Assembly: GCF_001280125.1 (NCBI RefSeq) | Contig: NZ_LGEG01000001.1 | Location: forward strand, 62,001-126,000 | Length of the DNA: 64,000 nucleotides | Origin: Streptomyces sp. NRRL F-6492 | GTDB taxonomy: Bacteria > Actinomycetota > Actinomycetes > Streptomycetales > Streptomycetaceae | Direction of reading: 5' to 3' | Shown: in pieces, positions 19,022 through 27,398 of the stretch | Layout of the letters: every line of letters begins with the position of its first letter | How positions within the stretch are numbered: the first letter of the stretch is position 1 | The notes under the pieces: model-generated | The model's input: the letters and a program-made list of their open reading frames with translations, nothing else | What the model was told of the DNA's origin: nothing | Database searches by the model: none | Translations under genes and position numbers: made by a program

Positions 19022-19933
19022 TCACAGCCCGACCTTTCGGTAGCGGCGCATCAGGATGCCGTACGAGCCGGCGATCAGCGCGAGGACGGTCAGGAGGTAG
19101 ACCACGCCGACCCCGGCGCCCGGGCCTCCGAGCTCGGGGAACATGGGCGGTGCGCCCAGGAAGGCGGTCTGCACGCCGTCGATGAGGGTGATCGGCGAGA
19201 ACAGGCCGAGCCACTCGATGGCGCCCGGGTTCTCCGTGGCGTACGCGATGCCCATGAGCGTGGAGACCGCGCCGTACGAGATGGTCAGGACGCCGATGAC
19301 GGCGGCGACGCCGAAGCCGCGGCGCGGGGTGAGGGCCGCCATGACGAGGCCGATGCCGCCGAAGAGCAGCGAAAGCAGCGCCACGGAGACGATCCCCTGG
19401 CCGAACATCTTGGTCTGCTCGGCGAAGTCCATCTTGGCGAGCATCGAGCCGATCCACATGATCAGCAGCGGGACGGCCGTGAGGATGAAGAGCGCCGACG
19501 CCATCGCGCCGAACTTGGCGAGCACGTAGTCCGCGCGCTCGATCGGGCGGGAGAAGTACAGCGGCACGGTCCTGAACCGGAGGTCGCGGGAGACCGACTG
19601 GGGCGCCTGGGAGGCCAGGTAGATGCCGATGACGACCTGGAGGAAGATCGCGTACTGCGTGTACTCGATCGAGAGCTTGGTCTGCTTGGTGGCGACCGCG
19701 ACGGCGACGATGATCAGCGCCGGGACGCACATCACGCCCGCGAGCAGCATCGGCAGCACCTTGGACTTGGCGCTGCGGCCCAGTCCGTAGGCGCCGCGCA
19801 GGGACTGCGAGAAGAGCGACCGGCGCGCGTACGCCCGGCCGAGGCGCGGGCCGTCGTAGGACCGGTAGCCGATGTTGTGGATCCGGGTCGTGTCGGGAGC
19901 GGCCTGGGAGGGCTGGGGGATCTGGGTGCTCAT
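19022..19933 (-). CDS. ABC transporter permease (ABC-2 type)
   Basis: The 303-residue protein has a cytosolic N-terminus with IHNIGYRSYDGPRLGRAYAR, a motif common in Streptomyces ABC-2 permeases, then about six membrane helices. Its ATG overlaps the stop of the ATPase at 19930-20910, marking that protein as its partner. The second ATPase/permease pair follows after 49 bases, so all four genes may form one or two related exporters. Confidence 0.87.
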   Translation of the reverse strand: MSTQIPQPSQAAPDTTRIHNIGYRSYDGPRLGRAYARRSLFSQSLRGAYGLGRSAKSKVLPMLLAGVMCVPALIIVAVAVATKQTKLSIEYTQYAIFLQVVIGIYLASQAPQSVSRDLRFRTVPLYFSRPIERADYVLAKFGAMASALFILTAVPLLIMWIGSMLAKMDFAEQTKMFGQGIVSVALLSLLFGGIGLVMAALTPRRGFGVAAVIGVLTISYGAVSTLMGIAYATENPGAIEWLGLFSPITLIDGVQTAFLGAPPMFPELGGPGAGVGVVYLLTVLALIAGSYGILMRRYRKVGL

Positions 19934-20910
19934 CGGGCCGGCACCTCCTCGTGCGGCGTGGACGCCTCGGCGGCCTGCGGGCGGAAGACCTCGGCGATGT
20001 GGTGGCGGCGCTGCTCCATGCGGACGAGCCCGAGGCCGAGGCCGGCGACGGTGTCGCGCACCAGGTCGTACGTCTCCTCGCCCGCCGCCTCCAGGAGCAG
20101 GATGTGGCCGGCGCCGGGCAGGCCCTCCTCCACCCCCGGGTGGAGGGTGACACCGGCGGCCGCGAGGGCCGTGCGGAGGGCCGCCGTGCCGTCGGGGTGC
20201 TCGTCGGAGTCGGTGACCTCGACCGCGAGGGTCGTGGTGGTCCGGGTGAAGTCGCTGGTGGAGCTGGAGCGCAGGAGGCGTCCGCCGTCGATGACGACGA
20301 CGTGGTCGCAGGTGCGCTCCAGCTCGCCGAGGAGGTGGGAGGTGACGAGGACGGAGATGCCGAAGTCGGTCCAGATCCGGCGGATCAGTCCGAGCATCTC
20401 GTCCCGGCCGACCGGGTCGAGGCCGTTGGTCGGCTCGTCGAGCAGGACCAGCTTCGGGTCGTGGACCAGCGCCTGGGCGAGCTTCACCCGCTGCTTCATG
20501 CCGGTCGAGTACCCGCCGATGGGGCGGTAGCGCTCCTCGTACAGGCCGACGTGGCGCAGGGTGTCGGCCGTCCGCTCGCGGGCGGCGGTCGGGGGCAGCC
20601 CGGACATCCGCGCCATGTGGACGACGAACTCGGTGGCCGAGACGTCCGGGGGGAGGCAGTCGTGCTCGGGCATGTATCCCACGCGCTCGCGGATCTGGGC
20701 GCCGGAGGTCCGGACGTCGAGGCCCAGGACCTCCGCGCGGCCCTCCGTGGCGGGGGAGAGTCCGAGCAGGATCTTGATCATCGTGGACTTGCCGGCTCCG
20801 TTGGCACCCACCAGTCCGGTCACACCGGGCCCGATGTCCAGGGAGAGCCGGTCGAGAGCGGTCACCCGGGGGAACCGCATGCTGAGGCTTTCGGTCGCGA
20901 TCACAGTCAC
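19930..20910 (-). CDS. ABC transporter ATP-binding protein
   Basis: This 326-residue ATPase shows Walker A in GANGAGKST (about 36-44), signature YSTGMKQRVKLA (about 135-146), Walker B in LVLLDEPTNGLD (about 155-166) and a switch His in LVTSHLLGE. It is the first gene of the four-gene operon. No regulator is adjacent; the next gene upstream is divergent across a 397-base gap. Confidence 0.92.
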   Translation of the reverse strand: MTVIATESLSMRFPRVTALDRLSLDIGPGVTGLVGANGAGKSTMIKILLGLSPATEGRAEVLGLDVRTSGAQIRERVGYMPEHDCLPPDVSATEFVVHMARMSGLPPTAARERTADTLRHVGLYEERYRPIGGYSTGMKQRVKLAQALVHDPKLVLLDEPTNGLDPVGRDEMLGLIRRIWTDFGISVLVTSHLLGELERTCDHVVVIDGGRLLRSSSTSDFTRTTTTLAVEVTDSDEHPDGTAALRTALAAAGVTLHPGVEEGLPGAGHILLLEAAGEETYDLVRDTVAGLGLGLVRMEQRRHHIAEVFRPQAAEASTPHEEVPAR

Positions 20911-21100
20911 GCTTCGAAGGTAGTGGTGCGCGCCACACGCGTCGTCAGACCAACGGCTCGATCTCTGTCCGACTACAGGAGTACAAGCCGGTGGGGGCGG
21001 AACGACAAAAGTTGTTTTCCGGGGGGCGCCGGTCGGCCTTCCGACGACTCCTTCCCGGTGGTCCCACGTGATCGTGCGCCGCGCTCCGGGGGGGGATTCC

Positions 21101-21184
21101 CGGGCGGACTTCCGGGTGGGCTTGTGGGCGAGCTTGTGGGCGGGATTGTGGGCGGGCTTCCGGGCGGACTTCCGGTTGGGCTTC
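21101..21184 (+). repeat. seven 12-bp tandem repeats in an intergenic region
   Basis: Seven imperfect copies of a 12-mer close to YGGGYGGRCTTS run in tandem in the 397-base gap (20911-21307), with a partial eighth copy after. Both strands are open here, but the encoded sequence is low-complexity and starts without a ribosome site, so I read it as non-coding. Nothing else gene-like was seen in the gap. Confidence 0.8.
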
Positions 21185-21217
21185 CGGTGGGTTTTCCACA
21201 GGCCGTCGTCCGACCCC

Positions 21218-21257
21218 TTGACTCAGCCGCCGGGCATTGTCACATTCATCAATGTCA
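21218..21257. promoter_or_regulatory. candidate promoter/operator of the M24-hydrolase-SDR operon
   Basis: TTGACT (21218-21223) resembles a -35 element. Some 15 bases on, TGTCACATT and AATGTCA form an inverted repeat around CATC (21238-21257). The stretch is strikingly AT-rich for this genome and lies about 50 bases before the first gene. A repressor or activator site overlapping the promoter is likely; the downstream MerR regulator is one candidate binder. Confidence 0.45.
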
Positions 21258-21307
21258 AGTTACGAACACGCAGCGCAGCCGGGCGCTCACGGGGGACGGC
21301 GGATGGC

Positions 21308-22153
21308 ATGGCAACGGCAGTGGCAGGTGAACTCTCCGCGGAGCTGCGGGGCTTCAAGGAGGTGCAGCGGCTCTCCTACGCGTGTGCGGAAGCCGTCGCG
21401 GCGCAGCTCAGGCCGGGCGTGACCGAGCGCGAGGCCGCCCGGATGCAGCGGGAGTGGCTGTACGAGCGGGGGGTCAGGGACTGGTTCCACCGGCCGTTCG
21501 CCTGGTTCGGGGACCGCACGGCCTTCGTGGACTTCAAGATCCCGCTCCAGTTCTTCCCGACGAACCGGCGTCTGGAGGCGGGGATGCCGTTCATCCTCGA
21601 CATGGCCCCGGTCCACCGGGGATACACGGCCGACATCGGCTACAGCGGCTGCCTCGGCCTCGACCCCCTGCACGACAGGCTGCTCGCCGACCTCGCGGCC
21701 CACCGCGAGCTGATCCTGCGCGAGGTGCGCGAGCGCCGCACGCTGCGCGAGATATACGAGGACGTGGACCGGCTGATGGTCCGCCAGGGGTACGCGAACC
21801 GGCACCGGGCCTACCCCTTCGGCGTCATCGCCCACAAGATCGACCGGGTGCGGGAGCGCCGCCGGACGCCGACGCTCTTCGGCTTCGGCACCCAGGCGCT
21901 CAAGGGCCTGGCGAGCGACGCCCTGCACGGGCACCGGGACGGCTGGTCGCCGCTCTGGTCGCCGTACAAGTTCTCCGACCACCCGCCCACACCCGGGCTG
22001 TGGGCGGTCGAGCCGCACCTCGGATTCCGGGGTACGGGCGCGAAGTTCGAGGAGATCCTGGTCGTCACCGACTCCCGGGACCCCGAGCAGAGCGCGTTCT
22101 GGCTGGACGACGATCTGCCGCACGTGCGGCGCTGGAACGAGGGAGCGGTCTGA
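21308..22153 (+). CDS. M24-family metallohydrolase (aminopeptidase P/creatinase fold)
   Basis: This 281-residue single-domain pita-bread protein lacks the N-terminal domain of true aminopeptidase P. Likely metal ligands are the two Asp of LDMAPVHRGYTADIG (about 97 and 108), a His in IAHKIDR, Glu in AVEPHLG and Glu in FEEILVV. The substrate is unknown; creatinase and dipeptidase activities both occur in the fold. The stop overlaps the ATG of the hydrolase-SDR fusion, so the two work in one operon. The ATG at 21308 is preferred, since upstream in-frame sequence is repeat-derived. Confidence 0.8.
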   Translation: MATAVAGELSAELRGFKEVQRLSYACAEAVAAQLRPGVTEREAARMQREWLYERGVRDWFHRPFAWFGDRTAFVDFKIPLQFFPTNRRLEAGMPFILDMAPVHRGYTADIGYSGCLGLDPLHDRLLADLAAHRELILREVRERRTLREIYEDVDRLMVRQGYANRHRAYPFGVIAHKIDRVRERRRTPTLFGFGTQALKGLASDALHGHRDGWSPLWSPYKFSDHPPTPGLWAVEPHLGFRGTGAKFEEILVVTDSRDPEQSAFWLDDDLPHVRRWNEGAV

Positions 22154-23946
22154 TGACGGAGCTCAAGGGAGCCCGGGAACGCCGAGTCCGTACGGGCGGG
22201 ATCGAGCTGTGCGTCGCCGAGCTCGGCGAGACGGGCCGGCCGACCGTGCTGCTCGTGCACGGCTATCCGGACTCCAAGGAGGTGTGGTCGGAGGTCGCGG
22301 TCCGGCTGTCCGAGGAGTTCCACGTGGTGCTGTACGACGTCCGGGGCCACGGCCGGTCGACGGCGCCGACCCCGCTGCGCGGCGGCTTCACCCTGGAGAA
22401 GCTGACGGACGACTTCCTCGCGGTCGCCGACGCCGTCAGCCCGGACCGGCCGGTCCACCTCGTCGGCCACGACTGGGGGTCGGTGCAGGGGTGGGAGTTC
22501 GCCACCGTGCCGCGCACCGAGGGCCGGATCGCCTCCTTCACCTCGATGTCCGGCCCCTCCCTCGACCACTTCGGGCACTGGATCAAGCGGCGGATGGCAC
22601 GCCCCACCCCGCGCCGGATCGGGCAGCTCCTCGGCCAGGGCGCCAAGTCCTGGTACGTCTACCTGCTGCACACGCCCGTGCTGCCGGAGCTGGCCTGGCG
22701 CGGGCCGCTCGGGAAGCGCTGGCCGGGGATCCTGGAGCGGGTGGAGAAGGTCCCGGCCGGCGACTACCCGACGTCCTCGCTGCCGAACGACGCGGCGCAC
22801 GGGGCCTGGCTCTACCGGGACAACGTCCGGGCCAGGCTCTCCCGGCCGCGTCCCGACGCGTACGCGCACGTGCCCGTGCAGCTGATCGTGCCGACCGGTG
22901 ACGCCTTCCTCTCCGACCGGCTCTACGACGACCTGGGCACCTGGGTGCCGGAGCTGACCCGGCGCACCCTGCCCGCCAAGCACTGGGTGCCGCGCACCCG
23001 GCCGGACCAGCTGTCCTCCTGGATCGCCGAGTTCGTCAGGACCCACGAGGGACCGGCGGCCGGGGCGGCGAAGCAGGGCGCGGCGCAGCCGGCCAAGGGC
23101 GGGGTGCGGCCGGAGTACGCGGAGCGGTTCGGCGGCCAGCTCGTCCTGGTGACCGGGGCGGCCAGCGGCATCGGGCGGGCCACCGCCTTCGCGTTCGCGG
23201 AGGCCGGCGCCCGGGTCGTGGCCGTGGACCGGGACGCCGACGGGGCGGCCCGCACGGCGGAGATGGCGCGCCTGATCGGGGCCCCGGAGGCCTGGGGCGA
23301 GGTCGTCGACGTCTCCGACGAGCAGGCGATGGAGAAGCTGGCCGCCAAGGTGGAGGACGAGTACGGAGTCGTCGACGTCCTGGTCAACAACGCGGGCATC
23401 GGGCTCGCCGGCTCCTTCTTCGAGACGTCGAGCGAGGAGTGGGGGCGGGTCCTGGACGTCAACCTGTGGGGCGTGATCCACGGGTGCCGGCACTTCGGGG
23501 CGCGGATGGTCGCGCGGGGCCAGGGCGGCCACATCGTGAACACCGCGTCCGCCGCGGCCTTCCAGCCCTCCCGGGCCCTGCCCGCGTACAGCACGTCGAA
23601 GGCGGCGGTGCTGATGCTCAGCGAGTGCCTGCGGGCCGAACTGGCCGGCCAGGGCATCGGGGTGTCCGCGATATGCCCCGGCATCGTCAACACCAACATC
23701 ACGGCGACCACGCGGTTCGCCGGGGTGGCGGACGAGGCGGAGGAGAAGCGGCGGCAGAAGAAGGCGTCCCGGCTGTACGGGCTGCGGAACTACCCGCCGG
23801 AGAAGGTCGCGGACGCGATCCTGGGGGCCGTCGTGCACGACCGGGCCGTCGTGCCGGTGACCCCCGAGGCGCGGGGCGCCCGCTTCCTGTCCCGGCTGAG
23901 CCCGGGCACGCTGCGGGCCCTCGCGCGCTGGCAGCCGCCGGCGTAG
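22153..23946 (+). CDS. alpha/beta hydrolase - short-chain dehydrogenase fusion
   Basis: The 597-residue bifunctional protein joins an epoxide-hydrolase-like domain (about 1-305) to an SDR domain (about 325-597). The first domain has the oxyanion HGYP motif, an Asp nucleophile in VGHDWGS and a C-terminal His in KHWVPR. The second has TGAASGIGRA, NNAGIG and the catalytic YSTSK (about 478-482). Such fusions occur in actinobacteria. The two activities imply successive steps on one, probably lipophilic, substrate, but none is established. It is coupled to the M24 gene upstream. Confidence 0.85.
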   Translation: MTELKGARERRVRTGGIELCVAELGETGRPTVLLVHGYPDSKEVWSEVAVRLSEEFHVVLYDVRGHGRSTAPTPLRGGFTLEKLTDDFLAVADAVSPDRPVHLVGHDWGSVQGWEFATVPRTEGRIASFTSMSGPSLDHFGHWIKRRMARPTPRRIGQLLGQGAKSWYVYLLHTPVLPELAWRGPLGKRWPGILERVEKVPAGDYPTSSLPNDAAHGAWLYRDNVRARLSRPRPDAYAHVPVQLIVPTGDAFLSDRLYDDLGTWVPELTRRTLPAKHWVPRTRPDQLSSWIAEFVRTHEGPAAGAAKQGAAQPAKGGVRPEYAERFGGQLVLVTGAASGIGRATAFAFAEAGARVVAVDRDADGAARTAEMARLIGAPEAWGEVVDVSDEQAMEKLAAKVEDEYGVVDVLVNNAGIGLAGSFFETSSEEWGRVLDVNLWGVIHGCRHFGARMVARGQGGHIVNTASAAAFQPSRALPAYSTSKAAVLMLSECLRAELAGQGIGVSAICPGIVNTNITATTRFAGVADEAEEKRRQKKASRLYGLRNYPPEKVADAILGAVVHDRAVVPVTPEARGARFLSRLSPGTLRALARWQPPA

Positions 23947-23976
23947 GGATCGGCACCGGACGGGGAGCGGGGGGGG

Positions 23977-24078
23977 CGGACGGAGGGCGGCGCCGGACGA
24001 GGAGCGGGAGCGGACGGAGGGCGGCGCCGGACAAGGAGCGGGAGCGAACGGAGGGCGGGAGCGGACGGGCAGCGGGAG
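23977..24078 (+). repeat. 34-bp and 17-bp tandem repeats
   Basis: Two 34-bp units (23977-24010 and 24011-24044) differ at one base. They are followed by two related 17-bp half units (24045-24061 and 24062-24078) and a decayed purine-rich tail to about 24110. The array fills the gap between the SDR fusion and the MerR gene. Confidence 0.8.
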
Positions 24079-24207
24079 CGGACGGGCAGCGGAGGCGGGC
24101 GGGAGGCGAGGACGGGCGGTGGGCGGGGGCGGGCGGCTGACGGGGGCGGCGGCCGTACGATCCCTCGCAGGACGGGCCCCGCGGCGGCGGGGTGGTGGAA
24201 GCGGTCG

Positions 24208-25167
24208 GTGGGAGCGGGTTTGTCCGAGCAGTCAGCACAGCCGGAGTACCGGATCGAGGATCTCGCCCGTCTCAGCGGGGCCACGGTCCGGACGATCCGC
24301 GCCTACCAGGACCGCGGTCTGCTGCCCCGTCCGGAGCGGCGGGGCAGGGCGAACGTCTACGGGGACGCGCACCTCGCGCGGCTCCGGCGGATCGCCGACC
24401 TCCTCGACCGGGGCTACACCCTGGCCTCGATCAAGGAACTCATGGAGGCGTGGGACACCGGCCGGGGGCTCGGCGGGGTGCTCGGCCTGGTCGCGGAGGT
24501 CCACGGGCCGTGGACGGACGAGGAGGCGGCCCGGATATCGCGCGCGGAGCTGGACGCCCGCTTCGGCGGCACGCCGGACGAGGAGGCCATCCGGGAGGCC
24601 GTGGAGCTGGGCGTACTGGAGCGGATCCCGGACCGGGAGACGGAGGAGTACCTCGTACCGAGCCCCCAGGAGCTGGCGGTGGCGGCCGAGCTGTACGCGG
24701 CCGGGGTGCCGTTGCCGGCGATCACCGGGCACCTGAGGGAGCTGCGGGGGCAGGTCGAGCACATCGCCTCCCGTTTCCTGGAGTTCACGACCGAGTACGT
24801 CTTCGCCCGCTATCTGGGGCACCGGCCGCCGACGGACGCGGACGCGGCCGACGCGGCGGCGATGGTGCGGCGGCTCAGACCGCTCGCGCAGCAGACGGTG
24901 GACGCCGAACTGGCGCGTGCCATGCGTCTGTTCGCCACCCGGCACCTCCAGGTCCATCTGTCGCCGGACGCGCCCCCCGCGCAGGACGACGAGCCGCGCC
25001 CGGTGGCCCTGCCCGCCGGGACGGTCCGGTCCGTACAGGGCCTGGTGGGAGCGGAGGGGGTCGCGGCCTTCGTCACGGCGGCCACGGAACGAGAGGTCCA
25101 CAAGAGGACATTGGACGCACTCTCCTCAAGTCACCTCATAGAGGGCAAAGTTGATCAATTGCCCTGA
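24208..25167 (+). CDS. MerR-family transcriptional regulator
   Basis: The 319-residue regulator has a MerR winged helix at about 14-82 (YRIEDLARLSGATVRTIRAY, then RRIADLLDRGYTLASIKELM) and a long C-terminal helical ligand domain without an obvious Cys metal site, so an organic inducer is likely. TACGAT at 24156-24161 is a possible -10. The start is uncertain: GTG at 24208 or TTG at 24220, the latter preceded by GGGAGCGGG. It follows the M24/SDR operon and may control it. Confidence 0.85.
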   Translation: MGAGLSEQSAQPEYRIEDLARLSGATVRTIRAYQDRGLLPRPERRGRANVYGDAHLARLRRIADLLDRGYTLASIKELMEAWDTGRGLGGVLGLVAEVHGPWTDEEAARISRAELDARFGGTPDEEAIREAVELGVLERIPDRETEEYLVPSPQELAVAAELYAAGVPLPAITGHLRELRGQVEHIASRFLEFTTEYVFARYLGHRPPTDADAADAAAMVRRLRPLAQQTVDAELARAMRLFATRHLQVHLSPDAPPAQDDEPRPVALPAGTVRSVQGLVGAEGVAAFVTAATEREVHKRTLDALSSSHLIEGKVDQLP

Positions 25168-25180
25168 GTGAGCAGTCTTG

Positions 25181-25246
25181 TTGTCCACAGAAAGGCTCCT
25201 CATCCTGTGGATAACTCGCCTTGGCTGTGGATCAAACCTGTCCACC
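25181..25246. promoter_or_regulatory. second cluster of DnaA-box-like 9-mers, upstream of kptA
   Basis: Four sites lie in 66 bases: TTGTCCACA (25181, plus; the form favoured in Streptomyces oriC), TTATCCACA (25206-25214, minus; perfect), TGATCCACA (25226-25234, minus) and the weaker CTGTCCACC (25238, plus). All lie between the MerR stop and the kptA start. The density resembles an origin or DnaA-titration cluster, but nothing shows binding. Confidence 0.6.
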
Positions 25247-25301
25247 GGAAGTCGCCGGAAATCATTGGCCGGGGCGATCCCGGCTCCGGCATCCTGGCAG
25301 G

Positions 25302-25862
25302 ATGACCCCACAGCCGCCCATGGACGAACGCCGCACGGTGAAGGTCTCCAAGTACCTCTCCAAGCACCTGCGGCACCAGCCCGAGCGCATCGGGCTCGTC
25401 CTCGACGCACAGGGCTGGACCGAGATCGACGCGCTGCTCCGGGCCACCGCCCAGCACGGCTTCCCGATCACCCGCGAGGAACTCGACCACGTCGTCGAGA
25501 CCAACGACAAGAAGCGCTTCGCCGTCGAGGGCACCCGCATCCGCGCCAGCCAGGGCCACACCGTCCGGGTGGACCTGGACCTGCCGGCCGCCGAACCGCC
25601 CGCGTACCTCTACCACGGCACGGTCGCGGACCGGCTCCCCGCGATCCGGGCGGAGGGCCTGCGGCCCATGGCCCGCCACCACGTGCACCTCTCCCCCGAC
25701 CGGGAGACCGCGACACGGGTCGGCGCCCGCCGGGGCCGGCCGGTCGTCCTGAGCGTCGACGCCGGCGCCATGCACCGGGCCGGGCACGTCTTCCACGTCA
25801 GCGCCAACGGGGTGTGGCTGGCCGACGCCGTCCCGCCGGAGTTCCTCCGCCTCCCGTCCTGA
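25302..25862 (+). CDS. kptA: RNA 2'-phosphotransferase (KptA/Tpt1)
   Basis: This 186-residue enzyme transfers an internal RNA 2'-phosphate to NAD, giving ADP-ribose 1'',2''-cyclic phosphate. The N-terminal winged helix holds the KHLRHQPE motif (about 20-27), and the NAD-binding lobe holds YLYHGT (about 104-109) and HVHLSPDRETA. In yeast it finishes tRNA splicing; bacteria have no such splicing, so its natural substrate here is unsettled. It seems to be a single-gene unit immediately after the DnaA-box-like cluster. Confidence 0.92.
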   Translation: MTPQPPMDERRTVKVSKYLSKHLRHQPERIGLVLDAQGWTEIDALLRATAQHGFPITREELDHVVETNDKKRFAVEGTRIRASQGHTVRVDLDLPAAEPPAYLYHGTVADRLPAIRAEGLRPMARHHVHLSPDRETATRVGARRGRPVVLSVDAGAMHRAGHVFHVSANGVWLADAVPPEFLRLPS

Positions 25863-25908
25863 CCCCACGGGCGGGAGGGGCGGAAGCCATGGGGCATGAT
25901 CACCTTCC

Positions 25909-26367
25909 ATGGCCCACCCCCACCCGCACCTCCCCAGTACCGAGGCGACCGTCACCGCGATCCGCGAGATCGCCCGGGAGTTCGGCCTGGAGATGACGGT
26001 CACCGACGACATCGGCGCGGACCGGACCTCCCGGCGCACCGCCTCGGACGCGTTCGCCGTCCTCGACCCCGACGGCTCCCTGCCGCACGAGGCCTTCGTC
26101 GAGCTGGGCGGGTCCCCCGCCGTCACCGTCCAGGTCTTCCCCGAGGACGACGCCCGGATCACCGTGGAGGGCATTGAGTTCGCGGACGTCCCCCGTGACG
26201 CCGTCCCGGCCTTCCTGCGGTCCGTCCACGGCGGCCTCGCCCATGTGAAGGGCCGGTTCTTCCCGCCCGGCTGGTGGCTGGTCGTCCCGCTGCCCGGCGA
26301 CGGGACCCACAGGGAACTCGTCCCCGGCGCCTCGCTCACGGCGTGGATGAACCGGAACGTTCGCTGA
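25909..26367 (+). CDS. conserved hypothetical protein
   Basis: The 152-residue protein is predicted soluble with alternating helix and strand, no signal peptide and no motif that I recognise. Residues 15-35 form an amphipathic helix, and WWLVVPLPGDGTHRELVPG lies near the C-terminus. CATGAT ends 9 bases before the ATG and could be a -10 for a leaderless or near-leaderless message. A hairpin at 26373-26398 closes the unit. Confidence 0.6.
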   Translation: MAHPHPHLPSTEATVTAIREIAREFGLEMTVTDDIGADRTSRRTASDAFAVLDPDGSLPHEAFVELGGSPAVTVQVFPEDDARITVEGIEFADVPRDAVPAFLRSVHGGLAHVKGRFFPPGWWLVVPLPGDGTHRELVPGASLTAWMNRNVR

Positions 26368-26372
26368 CGCCA

Positions 26373-26398
26373 CCGGCCCCGACGCCGTCGGGGGCCGG
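26373..26398 (+). terminator. hairpin after the 152-residue unknown
   Basis: CCGGCCCCGAC pairs with GTCGGGGGCCGG around GCC with one bulged G, starting 5 bases after the stop codon. Confidence 0.6.
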
Positions 26399-26453
26399 CG
26401 AAAACCCCGCGTGCCGGGCGAATCCGCGGCCGGCCTCGGGGAACACTGGGCGG

Positions 26454-27332
26454 ATGGGAGAGATCCGGGTCGGAACCTGCTCGTGGACGGACAAGGCGCT
26501 GGTGTCCAGCGGCTGGTACCCGAAGGGACGGCGCGACGCGGAGGGCAGGCTCCGGCACTACGCCACGCGGTTCCCGGTGGTGGAGGTGGACTCCACGTAC
26601 TACGGGCTGCCCAGCACCCGCAACAGCCACCTGTGGGCCGAGCGCACTCCCGAGGGCTTCCGCTTCGACGTGAAGGCGTTCTCGCTGCTCACCGGGCACC
26701 CGACCCGGCCGGAAGCGCTGCCCGCCGACCTCCGCCCGGCCTTCGCCCGACAGCGGCGGGAGCAGGGCGCCGGCACCGACCCCGGGCTGCTCGACGAGGT
26801 GTGGAGCCGGTACGGCGCGGCCCTCGAACCGCTGCGCGAGGCCGGTCGCCTGGGGACGCTGGTGTTCCAGTTCCCGCACCGGCTCGTACCGGGCGGGCCG
26901 GCGGCGGAGTTCCTGCGCCGGTGCCGCGAGCGCGCCGCCGGATGGCCGGTGGCCGTGGAGTTCCGGAACCCCGGCTGGTGGCGCGAGGAGCACGCCGACG
27001 CGACGGCCGCCCTCCTCACGGACCTGGACGCGGCCGCCGTGGCCGTGGACATGACGCAGACGCTGCCCACCTCCGTACCGCCGGTCGTCCGGGTCACCTC
27101 CCCGGACCTCGCCCTGGTGCGCTTCCACGGCCGCAACACCGCCTGGGGCACCGGCACCAAGGAGGAGAGGTTCCGCCACGACTACACCCCCGGGGAACTC
27201 GCGGAGTGGACACCACGCATCCGCGAGCTGGCCGAGGGGGCGCGGGAGGTGCACGTCCTCTTCAACAACTGCTGCGGCGACGCCGCCGTCCGCGCCGCGG
27301 AGTCGATGCGGGGGCTGCTCGGCCTCTCGTAG
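26454..27332 (+). CDS. DUF72-family protein
   Basis: The 292-residue protein is a TIM-barrel DUF72 (YecE-like) member: VGTCSWTDKALVSSGWYP at about 6-23, VEVDSTYYGLPS, FRFDVKAFSLLTGH and a C-terminal VHVLFNNCCGD close to the family signature. Its biochemical role is unknown, although the fold resembles endonuclease IV-like barrels. The ATG at 26454 is chosen because the family motif begins at once; longer in-frame starts add unrelated sequence. Confidence 0.85.
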   Translation: MGEIRVGTCSWTDKALVSSGWYPKGRRDAEGRLRHYATRFPVVEVDSTYYGLPSTRNSHLWAERTPEGFRFDVKAFSLLTGHPTRPEALPADLRPAFARQRREQGAGTDPGLLDEVWSRYGAALEPLREAGRLGTLVFQFPHRLVPGGPAAEFLRRCRERAAGWPVAVEFRNPGWWREEHADATAALLTDLDAAAVAVDMTQTLPTSVPPVVRVTSPDLALVRFHGRNTAWGTGTKEERFRHDYTPGELAEWTPRIRELAEGAREVHVLFNNCCGDAAVRAAESMRGLLGLS

Positions 27333-27398
27333 CCCTGGTCCTCCGCAGGTCAACGGCTATACTCGCGGCCGCATTCGACATGGTGAGAGGAAGTCCCG

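Noticed and set aside
21101..21184. The 12-bp repeats as a CRISPR array
   Set aside because: The units are contiguous with no spacers, and no cas genes are present.
21068..21307. An N-terminal extension of the M24 hydrolase through the 12-bp repeats
   Set aside because: The added residues are repeat-derived and unlike the family; ATG 21308 begins at the conserved region.
22318..22331. GTTCCACGTGGTGC as a second parS site
   Set aside because: It has four mismatches to the consensus in the right half and is a coding coincidence.
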